Source: Lamellibrachia satsuma (lineage: Eukaryota; Annelida; Polychaeta; Sabellida; Siboglinidae). Taken from it: a DNA stretch of 64,000 nucleotides. This document shows positions 52,401 to 60,685 of this stretch, piece by piece. The notes under the pieces were generated by a model. It had not been told where the DNA came from, did not search any database, and worked only from the letters and a program-made list of their open reading frames with translations. Made by a program: the position numbers and the translations under genes. How positions within the stretch are numbered: the stretch's first letter is position 1; each line of letters begins with the position of its first letter. The stretch lies in NCBI GenBank assembly GCA_033239005.1, contig BSQZ01000001.1:8254000-8317999 (forward strand), in the 5' to 3' direction.

Positions 52401-55400
52401 GGCCTTTGGCTTGGATGGCAAATCTTGTTAAATCTTATTAAATCTAATAGTAGTTTATTCCAGTCGCGTACAGATTTTGAGACATGCTCACTGATTAGGA
52501 TGCTGATCATACAATATTGGTAGACATGCTGTTTCGTATAGGTTTCTCATATGCTGATTTTTTGAAGAATACAAACATCCCATACTTAATTGGAAGCACA
52601 TCTGACAGATGGCAAAAACTTTAACATAATCGGAATGTTGCTATATAGGCCGATTAACCAATGAAAATGTTTAAACAGATTTATACTGAATTTCAAGTCA
52701 AAAATATGTATTTCAACCAACAAAAACAGCAAAAATGTTGGTCTGCTTCACATCATACAACACTATGTTCTTTCAGCTGCCGAATACGTAATCAACCGTG
52801 GTCTGACTGTGAAGTGTTGAAGTAAAATTACATGTGTTTTTTACAGGCTTATGAGAAGGGAATCGCATTGTTCAAGTGGCCAAATGTCTACGATATTTGG
52901 AACACTTACCTAACCAAGTTCATCGAGAGATATGTAAGTCCACGTTTTAGTTTTATACAGCTTGAAAATATTGAGAATTCCTGCTACGTGTTGTACATGG
53001 GTGTGTGGAACAAACCACTGATGATGCAATACAAGGATGTGTAATAGATGTCACAAAAACTTTAGTGAAACTGTGTCACACGACGTACCAAAGACACTGG
53101 TGATGATTTGGAGAGGAACACCAGTTTTAACACACTGCATAGAATTTCTTGTACAGTAACTTGTAGTTTTATTGATCCTAAGTGGAAACTCTTATACAGT
53201 CGTGTCTCATTTATCTGTTCTTCAATAATTGCTTCTTTAACCCGTTTTTTTCAAGTTTCTATTTCCACACACCGTCTTGGGAACCAACTAGCCAGAAAAC
53301 ACAGTAATGTGATTCACAACTGATTTAGTTTTGATCATTCAAAACGTCATTCAACCGTCTCACTGATAGCTTTTATTTCACAGCAACATTGTTTTAGTTT
53401 GATCTATGTCCTGTCAGTTACTGGGGATCAGTAAAGTAAAAAGCAATATAAATGCTTTGTTAATCTGGTCAAAACCTACCAAAGCTTGCGAATAAATGTG
53501 ACATGATGGTAATATTATTTATAATTCCCTTGAAATGTTAGAAAGGCATCTTTAGATGGCGTCATCAGTTATCTTAATGTCAGTGATGTTCCAGGGTGGT
53601 ACGAAGCTAGAGCGAGCGAGGGACCTCTTTGAACAGTCTCTCGATGGATGTCCACCAAAGTTTGCCAAGGGTAGGGTATTACCAATGTGGCGCAGCGATA
53701 TGTTCGATGTTATGTTAGACAAAATCAGACGTAATAGACACAAAGTGTTGGCCAGTTGTTGTTGAGATCTGGTGATTTGTGAGTTAATGGTGATCTTAAC
53801 TTTTAAGATGTTTACTCATGTGTAATTTGACTGGGTTTGCCTGGTCGTTTTGAACTAAAGTATTTTCTGTTTCTGTCACCAGCGTGCATGCAAGCAGGTT
53901 ATTGTACATGTATGTCATTAAGTGAAACTGTCTTGGTGGCATTATGATTCTGTCTATGTCGCCTTGTGGAGTGTTTTTGTTGCTCTGTCTGGGTGACCTT
54001 GTGGATTTATCTGAGAATTTTTTTATTCTCAGAGTTTTTTCACAATGGTTTTTTAATTTGTTTTTATTCTATCTGATAATGAATGGGCTTCTATCTGAAT
54101 GGCTTGATGTTTCTATTAGAATTGCTTTATGATTCTATCTGAGTGGTTCTGTGATTATAGATGAATGTGAGTGTGAGTGTTTTGGTGATTCTGAGTGGCA
54201 TTGTGATCCTATCTGATTGGCTCTATGATTATGTTTGAATAATTGTGTATTATGTGGGTTTCAAACAATCTCATTGCTGTTTCAAAGCTTTGACAATTTT
54301 GTTGACACCACATTGTCTCAGTTCACTATATAAATAAGTACCTGGCTATAGACAGTTGTGGATATGTGAATGAATAAATTTTATGCAGTAATTGCAGCAT
54401 GGCTGAATGCTTCCCAGAGAAATCCAGTTTGTGTTGGAATGAACAGGCCTGCTAGGGGATAAAGCACTTTGAACAGTCCCAAAGACTGGATATCGCACTA
54501 TGTAGGAACTTGTTTATTTTGTGTTTGAGCAGTGCTGTATGTAGGAACTTGTTTATTTTGTGTTTGAGTAGTGCTCTATGTAGGAACTTGTTTATTTTGT
54601 GTTTGAGCAGTGCTCTATGTAGGAACTTGTTTATTTTGTGTTTGAGCAGTGCTCTATCTGCTCTACGCCAAGCTGGAGGAGGAGCACGGGCTAGCGAGAC
54701 ACGCCATGGCCATCTACGACCGCGCCACCCTCGGGGTGCTGCCCGAGGAACAAAACGAGGTCAGTGGAAGGGAAAATAAGGGGTGGAGTGGGTGTGTACG
54801 TGTGTGTGTGAGTGTGCATGCATGCATGCATGTGCATGCGTGAATGTATAAAAGCATGCATGCACACACACATGTGAATATTCAGACACGTGTGTATGCA
54901 TATGCATGCACACACACACATTGTATATTTAAGTTAAGTATTAAGCTCAGAAGTCTGCAGATCAAAGAATGCCTGTTTTATTCTGACAATGTTCTCACAA
55001 CGTTGTGGCAACGTTCTCGCAACATTCTCGCAGTGGTCTCGCAATGTTCTGGCGATGTTCTCACAATGTTGTTACAATGTTCCTGTTTATTCCAGATGTT
55101 CAACATCTACATAAAGAGGGCAGCAGAGTTGTATGGCATCACACACACGAGAGCCATCTATGAGAAAGCCATTGAGATCCTGCCAGAGGACCAGTGCCGG
55201 TGGGTTCAGTCATCAACACTCTGTGGTCATCGGTGCTAAATCAAGGTTTCCTGTCTATACTATAGAGTAGTATGTGGTCTTGTCTGTCTGTTTCCTCATA
55301 TCTCCATCAGTTTCGCTTAATAAGTGTTGGTGTTAGTTTCCAGAGAGATGTGTGTGAGGTTTGATAAGTGTTGGTGTTTTCAGAGAGATGTGTGAGGTTT

Positions 55401-58400
55401 GATAAGTGTTGGTGTTTCCAGAGAGATGTGTGTGAGGTTTGATAAGTGTTGTTGTTTCCAGAGAGATGTGTGTGAGGTTTGATAAGTGTTGTTGTTTCCA
55501 GAGAGATGTTTATGAGGTTTGATAAGTGTTGTTGTTTCCAGAGAGATGTGTGTGAGGTTTGATAAGTGTTGGTGTTTCCAGAGAGATGTGAATGAGGTTT
55601 GGTAAGTGTTGTTGTTTCCAGAGAGATGTGTGTGAGGTTTGATAAGTGTTGGTGTTTCCAGAGAGATGTGTGTGAGGTTTGATAAGTGTTGGTGTTTCCA
55701 GAGAGATGTGAATGAGGTTTGATAAGTGTTGTTGTTTCCAGAGAGATGTGTGTGAGGTTTGCCGACCTGGAGAGGAAACTGGGAGAGATTGATCGTGCCC
55801 GCTCTGTCTACGCTCACTGCTCCCAAATCTGTGACCCGCGGGTAAGATACGCAAGATGAGATGTCTGTGAAAGATTGAACTGATTTAACTTATCGCGAAT
55901 CTGGTTCGTTGATATCCAAATATATAGCATGTCTGTTAAAGATTGAACTGATTTAACCTATCGCGAATCTGGTTCGTTGATATCCAAATATATAGCATGT
56001 CTGTTAAAGATTGAACTGATTTAACCTATCGCGAATCTGGTTCGTTGATATCCAAAGTTATAGCATGTCTGTTAAAGATTGAACTGATTTAACCTATCGC
56101 GAATCTGGTTCGTTGATATCCAAATATATAGCATGTCTGTTAAAGATTGAACTGATTTAACCTATCGCGAATCTGGTTCGTTGATATCCAAATATATAGC
56201 ATGTCTGTTAAAGATTGAACTGATTTAACCTATCGCGAATCTGGTTCGTTGATATCCAAATATATAGCATGTCTGTTAATGATTGAACTGATTTAACTTA
56301 TCGCGAATCTGGTTCGTTGATATCCAAATATATAGCATGTCTGTTAAAGATTGAACTGATTTAACCTATCGCGAATCTGGTTCGTTGATATCCAAATATA
56401 TAGCATGTCTGTTAAAGATTGAACTGATTTAACTTATCGCGAATCTGGTTCGTCGATATCCAAATATATAGCATGTGAATAGTTTAAGTAATATCTGCAG
56501 TGCATATTTTTTAAATCATCAAAACAATTTAGTCATTTGATTTGGTAAGGCTCAGAATAGTGGATATCCAAAATGGTAAACACTTTGAGGGGTCAAGGCT
56601 GATTGTTAACAACGCCATGAGTTCGTAATGATGGGCATGACTGATGATTTCACAAAATAACTACATACAAAAGTAGCACAAACGAGCTAGTGGATACTGG
56701 GTACGTCTCGTATCTAACAAAATGAACATGAAATGAGATGAACAAATAAAATCAAATTGAGGATTGACCTTAAAGGTCCTTCCTCAATAAAATGTTTTTG
56801 GTTGTCTTGTTTTAGAATCTTTTTGGCAAAAATCAAACATATCTAATCTTCACTACAACAGGCTAGCTCACTTGTACAAATGTGTTATTTAGTTTTAATA
56901 AAACTGTCAGACAAACTATTAAATTATTTTTGACTGGATTCAGTAAAAATTTGATGTAAAAAGGGCCTGGCTTTATATACCATAATCTGGCCATTTATTC
57001 TTCCACAAGTTGCCCAATCTGACTATCAAAGTCAATTCTTTCAATGATTTTAACTAAGGTACACACTGTTTAATTACAATGAATCATGGAAGGTGACAAG
57101 ATTACATTATTCAATACGCAGTTGTAATGAGTTTAGTGGTGTGTAACAGTTAGGAGTGTAATAATACATCAAACTATCGATGCATTGTAATGCTTGATGT
57201 GAGGATGCAATACTCTTGATAGTAAATTGAAGTATCGATTGTTATCGTCGAATGTACGCTGGACTACCGATAGTAACAATAGTTAACAAAACAATTCAGC
57301 AGGGTTACTTGTGTCACTGTAAAAATAGAAACAAAAACACGTTTTTTCAACTGTTGGATAATTTTATTTATTCATTGACCAAACATCAACAGTATAGTAA
57401 GGTGACTCACGACTTCAGCATTTTTAATCAACTACCTCCAAGTCTAGGCAATATAGTGCCACCCATCAATTAACATTTGGGACTGTTTTCTGGCTATTAG
57501 CTATTCCGTGATTCTATCGCAATACTATCGCGATAGTTATGAAACTATCAAAATAGTGTTGCTATAGTTATACAGCTATTGCGACACTATCGCAATAGTA
57601 AAACTATCCTGATAGTCGCCCCTAGTAACAGTTACTGACATTTTATTTCAGAGTACGGCGTCGTTCTGGCAGACGTGGAAAGAGTTTGAGATGAAGCACG
57701 GCAATGAAGACACAGTGAGAGAGATGCTCCGTATCAAACGCAGTGTACAGGCCATGTACAACACGCAGGTGTGTACAGACAGTTGTATATCACTGTATGG
57801 TAACGTCCAGCATAAGTATGTACAAATCAGTCAGTGAGTTGTGGGGGGCATTAGACCGTGGCCCCACTTTGGCTTTGGCATAAGAATATGTTTGTGAATG
57901 ACCTGTTGTTCCGCTACATGACAAACTAACTTGTAAGTAAGTAATGTTGGTGCGTTGTAGGTGAACTTCTTGTCATGTGTATTTGACAGAGTAATGTTTG
58001 TGTGATATTGGTGTATAGTAGGTGTGATGTTGGTGTGATGCAGGTGTGATGCAGGTATGATGCAGGTGTGATGTTTGTGTGATGCAGGTGTATTGTTGGT
58101 GTGATGTTGGTGTGATGTTGGTGTGTTGCAGGTGAATTTCCTCTCAGCCCAGATGCTGGCAGCACAGTCGGCCCACGCAGCAGGCGGTGAGTGCTGTCAC
58201 ACGTGTAATAAATAAGTTGCTATGGCGACTGATTGCTTTAGTAATGGAACAAGATAAATACAACTGAAACACTGAGTTCTTCAAATACCTACTTGATACT
58301 ACTAGCACAATCTTTTATTTTAAAGTAGCCCTTTTAGGTGGTTCTTTGTTTTGTGTACTCCATTAAAAATAATCTTACATTATCTAATATAATTGTTAGC

Positions 58401-60185
58401 TGTGACTGAAACTATTGTATCATAGTGAAGTTTCCTGCAGTAATAATAAAATGTCTGTAGCGCACAACAAACCAGAATCATTAAGCATGATATCATGAAC
58501 AGAGACGCACAAAAGTCATCACCAGAACAAACCACTGCCGAGGAATTAGGGATAAAAAGCAGTTTCAAGAAATACATCTTGACGATTTTGCGGAAACAAT
58601 GCTGTTTTGTCACCAGAGGGTGCTGAGAAGGACGAGATGCAGAAGTTGGAGGAACGTGCAAGACAGTTGGCGGAGGAGTCGTTGAGAGACAAGCCACAGC
58701 CAGACAAGGGCATTCTCTTTGTCAGGTACACTAGTTATTGCTACTTTTATTTATGCAGTCCTTTTCCATTTGTTTATTCGGTTGGCACACCACTTTCAAA
58801 AACATGTCGGCCTCTTCCAAGGAATCAGCAGAAATACAGTTACTCCAAATGAGCAGAAAATTTAAACACTAAAATTATTTCTTCTGTGTTAATTGCTATA
58901 GATCTATAGTTCTGTGTAACGTGGATAAAATGTTTGTATTATTAACAAATTACACTATTTTGTCATTGGTATTTCAAGTAATTAGCATTCTTGCAGCGCA
59001 ATTACATACTGAAAATGAAAGCAGATGTTTACTTGTGCACTTGCTGAATATGCCTGATCATAAAATGTAACATATTAAATATGCTCTATTAACAAAGTTT
59101 CATTTATAAAGGATGTATTATGATTTTTTTATATACAGTGTCTTAACACTTCTTTTTTAGCACAAATATCTATAATTGCTTTGTACACCTTTTAGTATGA
59201 CTAAAGATCCTATTGTTGTTGACACACAGGAGCGATGCGACTCAGGAAGAACTCGGTGATTTGGTGAAAACAAACAACCCAGAAGAAATCAACATAGACG
59301 ACGATGACGCTGACACCGACGAAGAGGAAACCGTGGAAGGTGAGGGGCCAATTCAAAACTACACAAATTATTAAGGTTGTAGTGTAATACATTCTTAATC
59401 ATTTTCTTGTCACATTTCTCTACTTCCTGTCTCGTCTTCAGCTGTTCATTTCTTAATACGGTTTGCCTTCTTTTAGTCTGTCTGGCAACAGTTTAACTGC
59501 TATTCACGTGTCTACGCCATGTCTGTCCCAGTAATCGTTGTTCCTTCCAATCTTCTTTCCCGGTAGCCACAGGTGATCCTTTCCTATTTTTCTGTATAAC
59601 TTTTTCCGCCCTCCCTGCATTCACATCTCGTAGGCGGCAGACCACAGTAGAGAATTGCATTGCTGGCCATGTTAACGTTTTGTTTGATTATAAGAAAACG
59701 TGGCCATCAAAAATTCTGAAAAATTTTCCCAGCAACTGCCATCATCTCATTGACATACTGACCAAGTTTTGTGAAAATCACATACCTCCAGCTCTTTTAA
59801 AATGCCCCGACATGCGATGCGCGTAATTTTGACAAAAATAGCTATGTAAATTGCACTGATGTCACATGAATTGTTTAAATTCACATATCACAATTTAATT
59901 CTGCCTACATTCATGTGAAACAATAAACAGTAAGGTCAACTGTGGTCTTTCCCTTATGACATTTGAACCATTTGTTATTTGTTGCTGACTGTCCAGGTCT
60001 CTGCTGTAAGTTGGAATCAATTTTATTTATTTAGTTAATGTGTCACTTTATAAAAAGTTACTGTGCATTTTAAGGCATTTTTGCTTTTGTCATGTCTAGA
60101 ATTGGTGGAGAAACAGGCCATACCAACAGAGATATTTGGGGGCCTTGTGAAAGAGGATGACGACAACACTGGTGGCGACATCTAG
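30741..60185 (+). CDS. XAB2: XAB2/SYF1 pre-mRNA splicing factor
   Basis: 24 exons: 30741-30776, 32424-32572, 33299-33422, 34152-34349, 35735-35869, 38044-38208, 39184-39328, 40027-40099, 42473-42551, 45261-45380, 46405-46505, 46891-46966, 49282-49368, 51246-51359, 52847-52933, 53595-53670, 54650-54759, 55096-55199, 55742-55841, 57652-57768, 58132-58186, 58617-58725, 59230-59339, 60100-60185. All are GT-AG and in phase, giving 851 aa (human XAB2 is 855). HAT repeats fill most of the protein: [101 protein letters not shown]. An acidic stretch ([14 protein letters not shown]) precedes the conserved C-terminal [11 protein letters not shown]. Family members act in the Prp19-associated intron-binding complex of the spliceosome and in transcription-coupled repair. 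Introns are loaded with tandem arrays. Confidence 0.96.
30900..31490. mobile_element. Inverted-repeat element interrupted by a SINE
   Basis: Left-arm pieces (GCACAATGCATACTGAAC at 30968; ATTATTAAACATGTGCGTAATT at 31206; AATTTGCATATTTAA at 31256) are mirrored in reverse complement at 31325-31450. The SINE at 31007-31195 splits the left arm. No coding capacity; it lies in XAB2 intron 1. Confidence 0.7.
31007..31195 (+). mobile_element. tRNA-derived SINE, near full length
   Basis: Box A-like TGGTCTAATGCCATGGTTAGAGC and box B GGTTCAATTCC form the head. The body TTTCGAAGCTTGGGCAATGT follows. ACATGT on both sides may be its target duplication. Confidence 0.8.
31500..32423 (+). other. Remainder of XAB2 intron 1
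   Basis: AT-rich, with TTAATTAATTAATTA near 31575 and GATT repeats at 32180-32200. No other feature seen. Confidence 0.4.
33625..33800 (+). mobile_element. tRNA-derived SINE of a second family
   Basis: GGCGTGGTGGTGTAGTGGTTAGCAC gives box A and CTGGTTCCAAGACC box B, followed by a body (CGTGGCTCAGATGATCACGC) not shared with the other SINEs. It runs straight into the 15-bp array below. Confidence 0.7.
33825..33960. repeat. 15-bp minisatellite at a SINE tail
   Basis: About nine units of CCTGGCAGTGACCAC or CCCGGCAGTGACCAC in XAB2 intron 3. Confidence 0.92.
34366..35730. repeat. 21-bp minisatellite, about 65 copies
   Basis: The unit GACAACTGTACTGGTAAATGA fills XAB2 intron 4 from about 17 bp after the exon 4 donor to within a few bases of the exon 5 acceptor. 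Variants form a higher-order pattern, seen in the repeated GATATGACTGTACTGG blocks near 35225, 35395 and 35580. A unit length divisible by three and free of stops leaves long open frames on both strands. Confidence 0.96.
36301..36971. mobile_element. piggyBac-type MITE
   Basis: TTAA flanks both ends (36297-36300, 36972-36975). Terminal repeats are CCCATTAGGCCCCA and the complement of CCCATTAGACCCCA. Near the right end lies a GC-rich imperfect palindrome of CGGCCGGC-type motifs (36905-36955). There is no transposase; it is in XAB2 intron 5. Confidence 0.88.
37005..37335 (+). mobile_element. tRNA-derived SINE, long form
   Basis: Head GGCATGGCGTAATGGTTAGAAC with box B-like TTTGAATCCTC. Then comes the body TTCAAAGCTTAGGCAATTCC and the downstream half shared with 15.5 and 54.3 kb (GTGGATATGTGAACGAATAG, AGCATGGCTGAATGCTTCCC). 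In XAB2 intron 5. Confidence 0.85.
37378..37462. repeat. CA/TG/TA microsatellite
   Basis: ACGCACGCACACACA is followed by (TG)n and then (TA)n in XAB2 intron 5. A second TA run is at 37876-37897. Confidence 0.95.
38690..38940. repeat. 29-bp minisatellite, about nine copies
   Basis: Unit of CAGACGTTTGCCTTGTCATC plus ACTAGATAT in XAB2 intron 6. Confidence 0.95.
39470..39700 (-). mobile_element. CR1/L2-type LINE fragment
   Basis: Complement of the [18 protein letters not shown] region and neighbours, closest to the copies at 22.9 and 52.1 kb. In XAB2 intron 7. Confidence 0.8.
39962..40035 (+). repeat. 29-bp triplication of the XAB2 exon 8 acceptor
   Basis: ATTGTAGATGACCTTGAC occurs at 39963, 39992 and 40021, a 29-bp period. 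The third is the real acceptor TTGTAG plus the first exon bases. Using the copy at 39997 would meet an in-frame TAG at the next unit. Confidence 0.92.
40440..42370 (-). mobile_element. Jockey-superclade LINE with trinucleotide tail
   Basis: Minus-strand blocks in order: [17 protein letters not shown] and [17 protein letters not shown] (41986-42360); [17 protein letters not shown] and MYADDSTLH (41717-41977); then a C-terminal [18 protein letters not shown] (41108-41335). The 3' end is AATAAAGCTTTTA followed by a (CTA)n tail of about 140 bp. Frames are broken. In XAB2 intron 8, antisense. Confidence 0.88.
42640..43900. mobile_element. Long-armed inverted-repeat element
   Basis: Roughly 300-bp arms: TACCATGTTGAACAACGTAT at 42720 and CAACAAGGTTAGATGCG at 42775 reappear as reverse complements at 43780-43860, and TGTGATGTTATGGCTAATA at 43660 mirrors 42891-42909. 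The central loop has no coding content. It lies in XAB2 intron 9. Confidence 0.85.
44020..44325. repeat. Dispersed repeat shared with 26.6 and 56.6 kb
   Basis: GTTCGTTTGTGCAACTTTTG and CACCCTTGGTGAAATTTCG connect this stretch to the other two loci. It may extend the inverted-repeat element on its left. Confidence 0.55.
44325..44985. repeat. 27-bp minisatellite, about 25 copies
   Basis: The unit CACACACTACACATTACTTA plus AGCTAGT fills part of XAB2 intron 9. Confidence 0.96.
46515..46860. repeat. Polypyrimidine tract and TTA/ATT microsatellite
   Basis: From 46515 to 46745 the plus strand is almost entirely C and T (TTTCCCCACTCC-type repeats), starting 10 bp after the exon 11 donor. A (TTATTA)n run follows at 46785-46855. 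Together they make up nearly all of XAB2 intron 11. Confidence 0.9.
47285..49200. repeat. 27-bp minisatellite, about 70 copies
   Basis: The unit ATCATGACTGTAGCACATAC plus CCGAGGT fills most of XAB2 intron 12. It is divisible by three and stop-free in several frames, so open frames up to 645 aa exist on the minus strand and 367 aa on the plus strand. A shorter 22-bp GTGGATGAATCTTGACAG repeat lies at 47060-47150. Confidence 0.97.
49620..51010. repeat. 85-100-bp satellite, about 15 copies
   Basis: TATCTAGTCTAACATCTCGA recurs about 15 times. Units come in a long form (with TCATGTTATACAG or TCATGATAATG) and a short form lacking it, giving alternation. In XAB2 intron 13. Confidence 0.95.
51880..52445 (+). 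mobile_element. CR1/L2-type LINE 3' end
   Basis: An open frame of 128 aa (51958-52344) encodes [20 protein letters not shown] through RINEWNKL-type and [20 protein letters not shown] segments. After it comes the family 3' UTR (TCTCGATAAGCCAATGGC) and a CTTGTTAAATCTTATTAAAT tail. Least damaged 3' end of the family here. In XAB2 intron 14. Confidence 0.92.
54240..54515 (+). mobile_element. tRNA-derived SINE before XAB2 exon 17
   Basis: Body motifs TTTCAAAGCTTTGACAAT, GTACCTGGCTATAGACAG and GCATGGCTGAATGCTTCCC match the copy at 37.0 kb. Its tail GCACTATGTAGGAACTTG runs into the exon 17 acceptor repeat. Confidence 0.85.
54495..54657 (+). repeat. 39-bp repeat of the XAB2 exon 17 acceptor
   Basis: AGTGCTCTAT (AGTGCTGTAT in the first) occurs at 54531, 54570, 54609 and 54648, exactly 39 bp apart. 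The last is acceptor plus the first eight exon bases. Each unit contains GTTTGAGCAG, the real acceptor (GAGTAG in one). Confidence 0.95.
54795..54925. repeat. GTGTG/TGCA/CACA low-complexity
   Basis: GTGTGTGTGAGTGTGCATGC and CACACACACA runs in XAB2 intron 17. Confidence 0.85.
55340..55757 (+). repeat. 40-bp repeat of the XAB2 exon 19 acceptor
   Basis: GTTTCCAGAGAGATGTGTGT is repeated with starts near 55342, 55381, 55421, 55461 and every 40 bp to 55741. Ten intronic units precede the exon. Each unit carries the acceptor CCAG and about 17 bases of exon 19 (AGAGATGTGTGTGAGGTTTG). Confidence 0.97.
55862..56475. repeat. 68-bp satellite, nine copies
   Basis: The unit contains AAGATTGAACTGATTTAACC, TATCGCGAATCTGGTTCG and TTGATATCCAAATATATAGC, with very little divergence between copies. 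It begins about 20 bp after the exon 19 donor. Confidence 0.97.
56540..57060. mobile_element. Hairpin (inverted-repeat) element
   Basis: Arms face each other around 56770: ATTGAGGATTGACCTTAAAGG then TCCTTCCTCAATAAAATG, and further out AGTAGCACAAACGAGCTAG against CTAGCTCACTTGTACAAATG. Related to the repeats at 26.6 and 44.1 kb. In XAB2 intron 19. Confidence 0.7.
57946..58133 (+). repeat. TG-rich repeat with a duplicated XAB2 exon 21 acceptor
   Basis: A 10-12-bp motif (GATGTTGGTGT, GATGCAGGTGT) runs to the exon 21 acceptor TGTTGCAG/GTGAATTTCC. At 57946 an older copy, GTTGGTGCGTTGTAGGTGAA then CTTCTTGTCATG, resembles the acceptor and the start of exon 21. Confidence 0.75.
59655..59695. repeat. 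Repeat shared with XAB2 intron 1
   Basis: GGCCATGTTAACGTTTTGTT and TGATTATAA also occur at 30928-30957. Probably one end of a dispersed element in XAB2 intron 23. Confidence 0.55.
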
Positions 60186-60365
60186 AGGAGAATGATGATC
60201 AGTCTCTGGTGACATCTAGAGGATAATTATAACACCAGTAGTTGGCAGTGACATCTTGAGGATAATGACGATACTAGATGGTGAAATTTATCGTCTGCAG
60301 AAGTTTACTATCTGTAAGACTACAGCCTCAAATTGGTCTGTCATTAATTTTGTATCATTGGACAA

Positions 60366-60371
60366 AATAAA
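60366..60371 (+). promoter_or_regulatory. Candidate XAB2 poly(A) signal
   Basis: AATAAA, about 180 nt after the XAB2 stop and about 315 bp before the KYAT stop on the other strand. The convergent transcripts are close and could overlap. Confidence 0.6.
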
Positions 60372-60685
60372 TACATTCAATGTTTGCACTGCATATCATA
60401 TACGATTAGCTGCGTTTAATGCACGCACAAAATACAAACAAATACATAGTTACATACTCTTTCATTCCTACAACATAGCAATTTGAGTGGCGTGCTTTCT
60501 CTATCAATCTGTCAATCCATGATCACGTTTGCATTAATGCCTAACTGCATTTTATCATAAGCGTATATTTTATATAAATGCCAATGTCATATTTGTATAA
60601 TCAACTTTGCACCTATTTCCAGACAAAAAATAATTCCCTGCCTCGCTGGGTAGTTTCCCAAACTCCTGTCAGATGCTTAAGTTTT

